Positions 44,899 to 52,073 of a DNA stretch of 64,000 nucleotides are shown piece after piece. The notes under the pieces are model-generated. The model ran no database searches, had not been told where the DNA came from, and saw only the letters and a list, made by a program, of their open reading frames with translations. Within the stretch, counting starts at the first letter, position 1. Each line of letters opens with the position of its first letter. Both the position numbers and the translations under genes were made by a program. This stretch comes from GCA-2733415 sp964276095 (GTDB lineage Bacteria > Bacteroidota > Bacteroidia > Flavobacteriales > Flavobacteriaceae). The stretch is taken from the NCBI GenBank assembly GCA_964276095.1, contig CAXYDR010000003.1, forward strand, positions 496,001 through 560,000, written 5' to 3'.

Positions 44899-45561
44899 AT
44901 GAACTCAAAATTAATTGCTCCTTCAGTTTTGGCTGCGGATTTCGGAAACCTACAACGCGACGTTGAAATGATAAATAATAGTGAGGCCGATTGGTTTCAT
45001 ATTGACATTATGGACGGTGTGTTTGTCCCTAACATTTCGTTTGGAATGCCTGTTTTAAAAGCAATTTCAAAACACGCTAACAAAACCATCGACACTCATT
45101 TAATGATTGTTGATCCAGACAGATATATTCAAACTTTTGCAGATTTAGGAACAAACATATTAACAGTTCACTACGAAGCTTGCACACATTTACACAGGAC
45201 GTTACAAGCAATAAAAGCTGCAGGAATGAAAGCTGGAGTTGCCTTAAATCCTCATACAAACATCAATGTTTTAGAAGACACCATTCAGGATATTGACCTT
45301 GTATGCATCATGAGTGTTAATCCTGGTTTTGGAGGACAATCCTTTATAGAAAACACCTATGCAAAAGTAAGCGCTTTAAAAGAAATGATCATCAAGAAAA
45401 AAGCGAATACTTTAATTGAAATTGACGGAGGAGTAACTGATCAAAATGCTAAGAAACTTACTGAAGCAGGAGCAGATGTTTTAGTCGCTGGTAGTTTTGT
45501 TTTCAAATCTAAAAACCAATTAGAAACTATTAAGAATTTAAAAGCTATTGCTAATTCATAA
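44899..45561 (+). CDS. rpe: Ribulose-phosphate 3-epimerase
   Basis: Pentose-phosphate pathway epimerase interconverting ribulose-5-P and xylulose-5-P; TIM barrel, 220 residues. Metal/catalytic segments: SVLAADFGNL, HIDIMDGVFVPNISFG, DTHLMIVDPDRYI, VHYEAC, SVNPGFGGQSFI and EIDGGVT. I chose ATG 44899. The frame is open further upstream to 44812, but that would include the -7 element and a terminator, and would add 29 residues not found in the family. A hairpin at 45583-45609 follows. Confidence 0.97.
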   Translation: MNSKLIAPSVLAADFGNLQRDVEMINNSEADWFHIDIMDGVFVPNISFGMPVLKAISKHANKTIDTHLMIVDPDRYIQTFADLGTNILTVHYEACTHLHRTLQAIKAAGMKAGVALNPHTNINVLEDTIQDIDLVCIMSVNPGFGGQSFIENTYAKVSALKEMIIKKKANTLIEIDGGVTDQNAKKLTEAGADVLVAGSFVFKSKNQLETIKNLKAIANS

Positions 45562-45582
45562 CACCATTTAACATATTATTCA

Positions 45583-45609
45583 TCAAAGCCAGTAATTTAC
45601 TGGCTTTGA
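45583..45609 (+). terminator. Hairpin after rpe
   Basis: An 11-bp stem TCAAAGCCAGT/ACTGGCTTTGA (45583-45593 with 45599-45609) with a 5-nt loop, 22 nt past the rpe stop. The following T run is poor, so termination is likely but not certain. Confidence 0.65.
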
Positions 45610-45652
45610 CATTTACAAACACCAATATAACTAACCAATAAATATTTTTAAA

Positions 45653-46099
45653 ATGAAAATCATCAAGCTAATCATCTTTATAACCCTAATAACTAGCTGC
45701 TCTAACACTAGTAAACAAGAAAACAATAATGATCCCGAAGTAGCTATTCTTGAAGACATAAAAGTGCTTAAAAAAACCGGAAACAAAACCTCCATAGTAA
45801 GCTTTAAAAAATTCGCAGATACTGAAGCAGATAAATCAATAAAAATATCCAAGAAAAATATTTCTTCGTCTTTAACCAAAGCGAAAGAATACAAATACTG
45901 TATCATTACTGTAGGAGCACACACTATTGTTAAAATTTTAGACTTTAAAAACTGTAAACAATCTGGAGCATGGGGAACCTGTATGCCAATGGCTGAAGGT
46001 TATATTAAAAAAGGAGAATTAAAGCATCAAAAGGATTTTATAAATAACATTATTGGACTACCCGACAATCAAGAAAGGACTATGTACTTGTTCAACTAA
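45653..46099 (+). CDS. Small lipoprotein of unknown function
   Basis: A 148-residue putative lipoprotein: basic-hydrophobic signal ending LITSC (Cys about 16), followed by a Ser/Asn/acidic linker and a compact domain with a CIITVGAHTIVKIL strand and the segment SGAWGTCMPMAEGYI. I do not recognise a family. Two cysteines in the mature domain (KNCKQSGAWGTC) could form a disulphide in the periplasm. It stands alone between rpe and mtfA. Its terminator (46212-46250) lies inside the 3' end of the convergent mtfA gene. Confidence 0.75.
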   Translation: MKIIKLIIFITLITSCSNTSKQENNNDPEVAILEDIKVLKKTGNKTSIVSFKKFADTEADKSIKISKKNISSSLTKAKEYKYCIITVGAHTIVKILDFKNCKQSGAWGTCMPMAEGYIKKGELKHQKDFINNIIGLPDNQERTMYLFN

Positions 46100-46206
46100 T
46101 TCTACAATATGTCTTAATCAATATTCTGCAGGAAGCACATGAAGTGTGAATTAACATTATTATTTTTAAGCATAGTCAAGCTTAAGAAAATTAAACTCTA
46201 CCAGTA

Positions 46207-47040
46207 TTAATATCCAGCAAACCTAAAATTAAACATTTGCTGGATTTTTTTATACAACCTCGGAAACTGACTCTTAAACTCCGATGGTGATTCAATAAAA
46301 TTCTCTACTACAACGGCTAAAAACTCAAACTCATTAGTAAACGCATAATCTCTTATAAATCCTGAGTTTTTAATATCTTCCACCAAGTCTTCATTACGTA
46401 ATAAACGCAATAACTCAGAAAATCCATCGGAAAAAACAACAGATGCCGTATCTGTTCTTTTAATACTATTTAAATGTATTGCATGTGTAAACTCATGTAT
46501 TCCTAAATTTAAATTATCATCTTCTACTCTAAACCCTTCTTCAAAATCTTTCCAAGAAAGCACCAAAGCTTTTAGTCTTGGATTAAATTCCCCTTTATGA
46601 TATCTCTCATCAGTTGTTGAATAAAACTCTTTAGGATATACAATTATTTTATCAAGAATTGGGAGCTTATATTTTCGCATACCAAAAGTTAACATTACTG
46701 CAGTAGCTGCAATCAACAATTTTTTATCTTCATCTAATACAAAATCCTGACGAGGTATAAATGTTTTATCATTTAAAAAACAGATCAACCTATGTTCAAA
46801 TCGCCCTTTCCCAACACTAGAGAGTCGATTATAAAAACTTAAATTCTTACGTAATATTGCTTTTTGATCTTTTGATAATTTCTTTTTATACAAATAAAAA
46901 TGCACCCAAGCTGGACGTTTAAACCAACTTATATAAACAGTATCAAGCATTTTCAAAAACAAAAAAACAATTAACAATAATAATCCAAACGCTATTGCTC
47001 CTGCAAACATCATCCCGAAACCAATCCCTTCTTCAACCAT
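46207..47040 (-). CDS. mtfA: Zinc-dependent peptidase, MtfA family
   Basis: A 277-residue MtfA-type metallopeptidase. The N-terminus has one hydrophobic membrane segment (about 8-32). The peptidase domain shows GIHEFTHAIH (HExxH zinc site) and a downstream FSDGFSELL region, plus LTFGMRKYKLP and VLSWKDFEEG typical of the family. In E. coli MtfA interacts with the glucose repressor Mlc; no such link is implied here. The membrane anchor distinguishes it from the soluble enterobacterial protein. The last codons overlap an antisense terminator used by the plus-strand gene. Confidence 0.88.
   Translation of the reverse strand: MVEEGIGFGMMFAGAIAFGLLLLIVFLFLKMLDTVYISWFKRPAWVHFYLYKKKLSKDQKAILRKNLSFYNRLSSVGKGRFEHRLICFLNDKTFIPRQDFVLDEDKKLLIAATAVMLTFGMRKYKLPILDKIIVYPKEFYSTTDERYHKGEFNPRLKALVLSWKDFEEGFRVEDDNLNLGIHEFTHAIHLNSIKRTDTASVVFSDGFSELLRLLRNEDLVEDIKNSGFIRDYAFTNEFEFLAVVVENFIESPSEFKSQFPRLYKKIQQMFNFRFAGY
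46212..46250 (+). terminator. Plus-strand terminator inside mtfA 3' end
   Basis: A 10-bp stem ATCCAGCAAA/TTTGCTGGAT (46212-46221 with 46236-46245) followed by a run of T on the plus strand. It serves the lipoprotein gene at 45653 and overlaps the last codons of the leftward mtfA. Confidence 0.75.
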
Positions 47041-47176
47041 TATTAGTTATTAATTATTTTCAGCAAGATAGCACAATACCCACTATCTAAAGTGACACTC
47101 AAAACTTCTTTTATTAACTTTTTCAAAAAAATAAATTATTTTTTACTAAAAAATTAGGTCGTTACTATATTTTCCG

Positions 47177-47184
47177 TATCTTTG
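47177..47184 (+). promoter_or_regulatory. -7 promoter element of second cold-shock gene
   Basis: TATCTTTG followed by GCATCA, 32 nt before the ATG at 47217, matches TAnnTTTG. No -33 half was identified. Confidence 0.55.
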
Positions 47185-47216
47185 CATCAGTATAAAAATA
47201 TATAATACAATTTACA

Positions 47217-47408
47217 ATGAATAAAGGAACAGTAAAGTTTTTCAACGACACTAAAGGATTTGGTTTCATCACTGAAGAAGACAACAACAAAGAACACTTT
47301 GTACACATTTCTGGTTTAATTGACGAAGTTCGCGAAGGTGACGCAGTTGAATTTGACTTAGAAGAAGGAAGAAAAGGTTTAAACGCCGTAAACGTAAAAG
47401 TGATCTAA
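47217..47408 (+). CDS. Cold-shock domain protein (second copy)
   Basis: A 63-residue cold-shock domain protein, paralogue of the gene at 26980-27171. RNP motifs KGFGFITE and HFVHISGL are intact, and the differences are conservative. The first codons and the preceding bases are nearly the same in both genes, so the leader may share a regulatory role. It is monocistronic, with a terminator at 47431-47463. Likely an RNA chaperone expressed on temperature downshift or in fast growth. Confidence 0.94.
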   Translation: MNKGTVKFFNDTKGFGFITEEDNNKEHFVHISGLIDEVREGDAVEFDLEEGRKGLNAVNVKVI

Positions 47409-47430
47409 TAATCATATATTACAATTTTCT

Positions 47431-47463
47431 AAAAAATCTGACACTTGTGTCAGATTTTTTTTT
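47431..47463 (+). terminator. Terminator of second cold-shock gene
   Basis: AAAAAATCTGAC/GTCAGATTTTTT stem (47431-47442 with 47449-47460), which can extend by two pairs, followed by further T. It lies 22 nt past the stop. Confidence 0.9.
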
Positions 47464-47548
47464 GCTCTAAACTTAAAACTTATCAGTATTTTTAATACTT
47501 TAGAGAACTATTGCTCAAACAACAATAACGAACTTAAAAACCTAAATC

Positions 47549-48013
47549 ATGAAAAAAATACTCTCATTAATAGCCATCCTTTTTATTACTATTAATGCTA
47601 ATTCTCAGATAAAAGAAATTACAGATGATACTAAAAAAGTTTCAAAAGAGACACTACAAATTTCGAAAATAAATTTGTTAGGTAACTTAATTGGACAACT
47701 AAATAAAGTAGCTAATAAAGATTTCTACTCTGTATCTTACAAAGATTTCAAGAACACAAACAAAAACGATATAAAGACCTTTGCTATTGGAAACAAAGAA
47801 ACCGTAAAGCAATATAGAGATATTATGCTAACCATGATTATTGACAAAACAAATGAGAAGACCATTGAATTGGAAGGAAACACGATCTCATTTAAAAGGA
47901 AATCAAACAGTATCGAGACACTCATAACGAATAAAGAAGGAATTACCTCAAAAATGAAATGGATTACCAAAAAACACATCAATATTTTATTTCCAGCTAA
48001 AAAACTGGATTAA
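47549..48013 (+). CDS. Exported protein of unknown function
   Basis: A 154-residue protein with a clear Sec signal peptide (MKKILSLIAILFITINANSQ, cleavage after about residue 19) and a Lys/Asn/Thr-rich mature part with no motif I recognise. It is probably periplasmic or outer-membrane associated. It has no close operon partner: the cold-shock terminator precedes it and a degraded phage-like gene follows. It is hydrophilic, with alternating beta-like segments near the end (TITFKRK-like, LITNKEG). Confidence 0.65.
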   Translation: MKKILSLIAILFITINANSQIKEITDDTKKVSKETLQISKINLLGNLIGQLNKVANKDFYSVSYKDFKNTNKNDIKTFAIGNKETVKQYRDIMLTMIIDKTNEKTIELEGNTISFKRKSNSIETLITNKEGITSKMKWITKKHINILFPAKKLD

Positions 48014-48152
48014 AGCATCAAACAGGCTAACTTCAATAACCTCTGAAAGTTCCTCTTATTTTTTTAATTATCATGCTTCACCTATACTTAATCCATGCTT
48101 TTAAGATGGTTTATGTAAAGAGAATTTGTTTTTTTTAAACCGTATTAGTTGT

Positions 48153-48643
48153 ATCGGAGATATTTCTTTTTATAAATCACAAGATGGGTATTAAGCATTA
48201 TTAGAAAGTTTTAATTCAACAAAAAAGGTAAACTTGGAGGATTGTTATACGCTCCTTATTCAGCGACGATTGATAGAATAGCAGGAACTGCTGTTGCAGA
48301 TATTCCTGCTTTTGTACCCGTGAATGATATCGTAGCTCTTAGTGGGACCACTCATTTTAAAACCTCTAATGGAGATGCTGAAGTTGATTTTGCTGCAGAA
48401 ACATATGTTTTTGATAGTGAAATTTCTACTGTATTACCTTGGGATAGTAGTACTGTTTTATCGCTTACTGCGAATTTAACTGCTAACTCTACTCTACCGA
48501 TGTTTCAAGTTATTGGAATTGAATTCTTTCAAGAGATGAACAGTCAAATGTACTCACTTAAGAACAATTCTTATAATGCTTTAGCAATTGTTGGTATGAT
48601 ACTCCTTAATCATGGAATTGACTCTTTACAGAACATATTTTGA
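48153..48643 (+). pseudogene. Broken phage-like or conserved Bacteroidota gene
   Basis: Remnant of a gene with no usable start. The stretch 48153-48191 encodes IGDISFYKSQDGY and ends in a stop in one frame. The frame then continues ALLESFN, and from 48215 a second frame encodes FNKKGKLGGLLYAPYSATID through to 48643 without an ATG (the earliest possible start is a TTG at 48242). From memory, complete relatives in Flavobacteria have a GDITFYK...DGY start and a C-terminal LYAPY...GTTHFK domain, so this copy appears to have an internal deletion plus a frameshift. It overlaps the DUF5675 gene by 32 nt. Confidence 0.6.
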
Positions 48644-48950
48644 AGGAGATACCAATGGCACCCTACTCTGTTCTGTTAACTTTTTGTGCCACACAATAGA
48701 ATTACCTTGGAGAAATAACAAGCGGAATATTCCTTGTATTCCAGAAGGACGGTATGAAATCGTTACTAGATATTCCACCCACTTAAAACATCATCTATTA
48801 ATTAAAGGAGTATCTCAGTGTAGTTTAATCCTATTACATCCTGCAAATAATGCATTGAAAGAATTGCAAGGTTGTATTGCTCCAGCAACTTATTTAGTTG
48901 GTTTGGGTAAAGGGTTACAATCTAGGAATGCGATGCAGAAATTAACATAG
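48612..48950 (+). CDS. DUF5675 family protein
   Basis: A 112-residue protein matching DUF5675 (LYRTYFEGDTNGTLLC, CHTIELPWRNN, IPEGRYEIV, LILLHPANNALKELQGCIAP). Its Cys/His/Asp-containing core resembles L,D-transpeptidase-like or phage-associated folds, but no function is established. In my recollection it is often next to the gene family that is broken here, suggesting a small mobile or phage-derived unit. The ATG at 48612 lies inside the upstream remnant. The reading frame itself is intact. It converges on the cupin gene 13 nt away. Confidence 0.8.
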   Translation: MELTLYRTYFEGDTNGTLLCSVNFLCHTIELPWRNNKRNIPCIPEGRYEIVTRYSTHLKHHLLIKGVSQCSLILLHPANNALKELQGCIAPATYLVGLGKGLQSRNAMQKLT

Positions 48951-48963
48951 ATAGTTTTTCAAG

Positions 48964-49287
48964 CTAAACTTTAATTGCTCCAACAAGAAGTTGGCATTCT
49001 TCATCTGTATTATTCTCTATACTATGTTTTATTCCGTTTGGTAATATGAAGAAATCTCCTTTTTCTCCATTATAATTCATCTCACCAATTGTTATTTTTG
49101 GGTTTCCTTCAAGAACATAAATATATTCTGTTTTCTCCGGATGAAGATGTGTAGGATAAGTTGATTGCGCTGCAACCTTTACTATTTTTAAGCCACCATT
49201 TTCTAGGTTAATTAAATTTTTACCACAAAACCCTTTTACTTTACCCGTTTCCCATTCTAATGATTCTGTTTTTAAATGGTTTTTCAT
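48964..49287 (-). CDS. Cupin-domain protein
   Basis: A single-domain cupin of 107 residues: THLHPEKTEYIYVLEG (first cupin motif with metal-binding His/Glu) and FFILPNGIKHSIENN (second motif). It is likely a small metal-dependent enzyme or sugar/ligand-binding protein; the substrate is unknown. It is the leftmost gene of the repeat-separated array. Its ATG lies only 12 nt from attC-like repeat A, but no repeat follows its stop codon, so its unit is incomplete at the left, where the DUF5675 gene ends 13 nt away. Confidence 0.85.
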   Translation of the reverse strand: MKNHLKTESLEWETGKVKGFCGKNLINLENGGLKIVKVAAQSTYPTHLHPEKTEYIYVLEGNPKITIGEMNYNGEKGDFFILPNGIKHSIENNTDEECQLLVGAIKV

Positions 49288-49299
49288 CTTATTTTAATT

Positions 49300-49413
49300 T
49301 GTTAAAGCGTTTAGCTATGAATAGTACAGGTAGAAAATCCGTGAATTTTGGTGCCGACACAAGCTACCAATTTTACACACCAAAACCCATATTATTTATA
49401 GGTGTTGTTGGTG
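49300..49413 (-). repeat. attC-like repeat A
   Basis: Short member (about 114 bp with flanking boxes) of the repeat family at 49.3-54.8 kb. The right end reads ATTATTTATAGGTGTTGTT on the plus strand, 11 nt before the stop of the gene at 49421. The left end reads CGTTTAGCTATGAAT. The left box has a 2-nt insertion (TGTTAA-AG-CGTTTAG), so the site is probably degenerate. It keeps the inner GAAAATCCGTGAATTTT hairpin but lacks the second half found in B, C and D. Confidence 0.85.
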
Positions 49414-49420
49414 ATGGTTT

Positions 49421-49951
49421 TTATCCTTGCTTATTATACTTTTTAATAATACTTATTATATTTTTTAATTTACCTTTCATTGAATCAAATTCTTTTGTCA
49501 AGGAAGGGTTATCTTCTATTAGTTTTCTGACTTTCCTATGTCTTTTTTTATTACTAAAAACATCGTTATCAAATAATGCTATTGGATTAGTGTTGTTTTT
49601 AGAAGTATAATATGTTGTAATACCGTATTCTTTATTAGTCAGTCGAGAGTATAAATTTATTTTCCCAGAGATTAACCTCAATAAAAAAACAGGTTCTTTA
49701 TTGCCCCCATAAAAAGGGGAAATAACAGATTCATAAAATTCATTATTTGATTCTGTGTAATATCCAATGATTTTATTTGAATCAGCTTTTATTTTTTCCT
49801 TTCCAGAATTAGGTACTAAAGTATGGGATCCCCATTTTATTCGACCATAAATGGTATCATTCCCTTTTGTAATAAAATAATCATTGTTTTGACTAATAGA
49901 AATTAGTGGAATGAAAAACAATATAATAATATGTGTTTTAAGTTTGTTCAT
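49421..49951 (-). CDS. Exported protein of unknown function (array gene)
   Basis: A 176-residue protein with a signal peptide (about 1-20, ending ISISQ), probably periplasmic or outer-membrane associated. The segment YFITKGNDTIYGRIKWG resembles the start of secreted Bacteroidota proteins that read DTIYGKI, but I cannot assign a family. The C-terminus is Lys-rich. It lies between attC-like repeats A and B, 23 nt after B and 11 nt before A, leaving no room for a conventional promoter outside the repeat. Confidence 0.7.
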   Translation of the reverse strand: MNKLKTHIIILFFIPLISISQNNDYFITKGNDTIYGRIKWGSHTLVPNSGKEKIKADSNKIIGYYTESNNEFYESVISPFYGGNKEPVFLLRLISGKINLYSRLTNKEYGITTYYTSKNNTNPIALFDNDVFSNKKRHRKVRKLIEDNPSLTKEFDSMKGKLKNIISIIKKYNKQG

Positions 49952-49970
49952 TTATTTATGTCTGAATTGT

Positions 49971-50168
49971 TGTCAACGTTTAGCTATGAATTTTACGGTA
50001 CAGAAAATCTGCGGATTTTCGTGTCGACACAAGCCATAGCTTTTAGATTTTGTTTTTAGTTTGTCGTTTTAAAAATAGCCAAATTAAAAGATTTGGCGAC
50101 ACCATAAATATATAACAAACCTTAGGTTTTTAGGCTAACAACCGTATTATTTATAGGTGTTGTTATCA
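49971..50168 (-). repeat. attC-like repeat B
   Basis: About 190 bp plus terminal boxes. In the gene direction it starts TGATAAC-AACAC-CTATAAAT and ends ATTCATAG-CTAAAC-GTTGACA. The two ends are imperfect inverted repeats that pair further (about 12 of 15 bases, through TACGG). Inside are the hairpins GAAAATCTGCGGATTTTC, GTGTCGACAC and GCCAAAT...ATTTGGC. It begins 11 nt after the stop of the gene at 50176. Confidence 0.92.
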
Positions 50169-50175
50169 AGTGTTT

Positions 50176-51048
50176 TTATTCTTTGCTCTTCTTTTTATCG
50201 AAGTATTTAAATCTCGCTTTTAAATATGATGAATTGCTATTTTTCTTAAGAATAAAACCTTCTTTGTTTTTACGAAAGTCAATCTCGTAACATTTTTTAA
50301 AATTACTTGAAGGATTTATCAATTCACATATATTAATAGATTCATTTTTGATGCAAACCATTATGTTTTGATTTACAGGTAAATCAATTTCTATTTTTTC
50401 ATTTTTATCAAGGGAATAACTTTTGTCACCAACCATAAAGTTAACAATTGCCTTATTCTGGCTCTTATTATCTCTGAAAAAAGTCACCCTACCCTTAATT
50501 GAATTTTTATCCCCGTTATTTTTATGCTTTCTTAAGTTATAGTTTTTTATTATTTTAATTAATTCTTGCTGCTTATATTTAAAGTTATGGTCTTCCAAAA
50601 TATTAGTAGCTATAGAATCATCACTTAATATGAATTTAATTTTTTCAATTTTTTCTTTATTTTTAGTTTGAAAGAACCCTTCCTTTGTGAAAATGTTCAC
50701 AAAATCATCCCCTTTCTCTGCAAACCATAAAGTTACTTTACTTGGCATATTACCATTATATACTGTTTCTGTTTTTTTATAGATCTGAATATCACCTTCA
50801 AACGCTCTTTCTAAAAAGACATGTTTTTTATAGTAAAAAGTATTTTTTGTAAGAGAATAATAACCCTTAATATCTTTATAACTGATGTTTGTTTTTTTGT
50901 TTTCAGATATTGTAAGTTTCAATGAGTCCTTTTTGAAATTCAATTTTTGAAATTCAATTTTCTCTTCATTATTTTGAAGAACAAATGATTGAGATTGAAT
51001 GTTATTAAAAAAAGTAATTAATATTAGTAATGATATTATTGTTTTCAT
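50176..51048 (-). CDS. Exported protein of unknown function (array gene)
   Basis: A 290-residue protein with a signal peptide (about 1-19, ending IQSQ). The mature part has a beta-rich N-half (QNNEEKIEFQKLNF, SYKDIKGYYSLTKNTFYYKK), then a possible small carboxypeptidase-regulatory-like segment near 188-250 (SIKGRVTFFRDNKSQNKAIV) and a basic tail. It shares with the neighbouring array protein (49421) the theme of a YYSLTKNTFYY/YYTESNNEFYE segment after the signal, so the two may be distantly related. It lies between repeats B and C with only about 18 nt upstream and 7-11 nt downstream. Confidence 0.7.
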   Translation of the reverse strand: MKTIISLLILITFFNNIQSQSFVLQNNEEKIEFQKLNFKKDSLKLTISENKKTNISYKDIKGYYSLTKNTFYYKKHVFLERAFEGDIQIYKKTETVYNGNMPSKVTLWFAEKGDDFVNIFTKEGFFQTKNKEKIEKIKFILSDDSIATNILEDHNFKYKQQELIKIIKNYNLRKHKNNGDKNSIKGRVTFFRDNKSQNKAIVNFMVGDKSYSLDKNEKIEIDLPVNQNIMVCIKNESINICELINPSSNFKKCYEIDFRKNKEGFILKKNSNSSYLKARFKYFDKKKSKE

Positions 51049-51065
51049 TCGTATATTTTAATGTT

Positions 51066-51261
51066 TGCTAACGTTTAGCTATGAATTTTACGGGGCAGAA
51101 AATCCGCGAATTTTCGTATCGGCACAAGCTATGAGTTTTTTGTTTTGATTTTACTTTGTCGTTTTAAACCCAAATATTGAAAGTTTTGGCGACCTTGTAA
51201 ATATACACAAGCTATGAATTTTAAACACCTAACTCCGCATCATTTATAGGTGTTGTTGTGG
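51066..51261 (-). repeat. attC-like repeat C
   Basis: About 188 bp plus boxes. In the gene direction it starts CCACAAC-AACAC-CTATAAAT and ends ATTCATAG-CTAAAC-GTTAGCA. The inner GAAAATCCGCGAATTTTC hairpin is kept, and a GTCG...CGAC pair is present in the second half. Its CCACAAC box is the exact complement of the GTTGTGG box of repeat D on the other side of the thioredoxin gene. Confidence 0.92.
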
Positions 51262-51300
51262 TTAGTTTTTTAATATTTTGATTATCCTATTAAAAATTAT

Positions 51301-51777
51301 TTATTGGGGCTCAATGTTTTTAAGCATTTCAAGAAACTTCTTTTTTTCAATCTTTCCGACAGCGTAATCAAGTACTTTTCCTTGGGAATCGAGAATAATT
51401 GTTGTTGGAGTTGCACTAACCTTATAATACTTTACTAGCTCTTTGGTATTGGGATTATCAATATCAATCATTACTGGTATAACTTGTGAATTGATGATCC
51501 TTTCAACTTCTTTGTCTGCAAAAACTTCACGTTTCATAATTTGGCAAGGCGAACACCATGTTCCCGTGAAAAAAACAAGTGTGTTCTTGCTGGATTTTTT
51601 AGTGAGTTCCTGAATAGAAGTAATGTCGTTGGCCCATTCAATATCATTAGAAGGAGCATAAAATGAATACCACGCATAAGCTAGAGATACTACAAGAAAA
51701 ATGAGCCAGAACCATCGCCAAAATGGATGAGACTTATTTTTAGCATTTTTTTGGGATGAATTATCTGCTTTATTCAT
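51301..51777 (-). CDS. Membrane-anchored thioredoxin-like protein (array gene)
   Basis: A 158-residue thioredoxin-fold protein with one N-terminal membrane helix (about 19-37, WRWFWLIFLVVSLAYAWY) and a thioredoxin domain facing the periplasm. The redox motif TGTWCSPCQ has C75 and C78. KYYKVSATPTTIILDSQGKV contains the cis-Pro loop, and the closing segment is GKIEKKKF. It probably handles thiol-disulphide exchange or delivers reductant to periplasmic proteins. It forms a single-gene unit between repeats C and D. The unit's end boxes match perfectly (7 of 7). Confidence 0.9.
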   Translation of the reverse strand: MNKADNSSQKNAKNKSHPFWRWFWLIFLVVSLAYAWYSFYAPSNDIEWANDITSIQELTKKSSKNTLVFFTGTWCSPCQIMKREVFADKEVERIINSQVIPVMIDIDNPNTKELVKYYKVSATPTTIILDSQGKVLDYAVGKIEKKKFLEMLKNIEPQ

Positions 51778-51862
51778 TTAAGTTATAAGTTTTTGTTTTG
51801 CGATTCAAAATTTAATATTTATTAAGTGGAGTTTTGCTTACTCTGTTGTTATTTGAAATTAG

Positions 51863-52057
51863 CCACAACGTTTAGCTATGAATAGTACGGGGCAGAAAAT
51901 TCGCGGATTTTCGTGTCGACACAAGCCATGAGTTTTTAGATTTTGTTTTTAATTTGTCATTTTAAATAGCCAAATTAAAAGATTTGCGGACATGTAAATA
52001 TACACAAACCTTCGGTTTAACGCCCGAAATACGTATTATTTATAGATGTTGTTATCA
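51863..52057 (-). repeat. attC-like repeat D
   Basis: About 187 bp plus boxes. In the gene direction it starts TGATAAC-AACAT-CTATAAAT and ends ATTCATAG-CTAAAC-GTTGTGG. Inner hairpins GAAAATTCGCGGATTTTC and GTGTCGACAC are present. It begins 16-20 nt after the stop of the gene at 52074. The internal sequence is very close to repeat B. Confidence 0.92.
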
Positions 52058-52073
52058 TTCGTTTTTTTCGCAA

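Noticed and set aside
48242..48643. TTG-started gene as an intact small protein
   Set aside because: The frame continues upstream without ATG to a stop at 48212, and an apparent N-terminal fragment lies in another frame, fitting a broken gene better.
49300..52057. Dispersed repeats considered as CRISPR array
   Set aside because: Units are about 110-190 bp, separated by full genes, and internally structured; no short uniform repeats and spacers, no cas genes.
49300..52057. Repeats considered as simple MITEs
   Set aside because: No target-site duplication flanks individual repeats; the matching boxes are found across the intervening genes, and the repeats keep the same position relative to stop codons. 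Not fully excluded.
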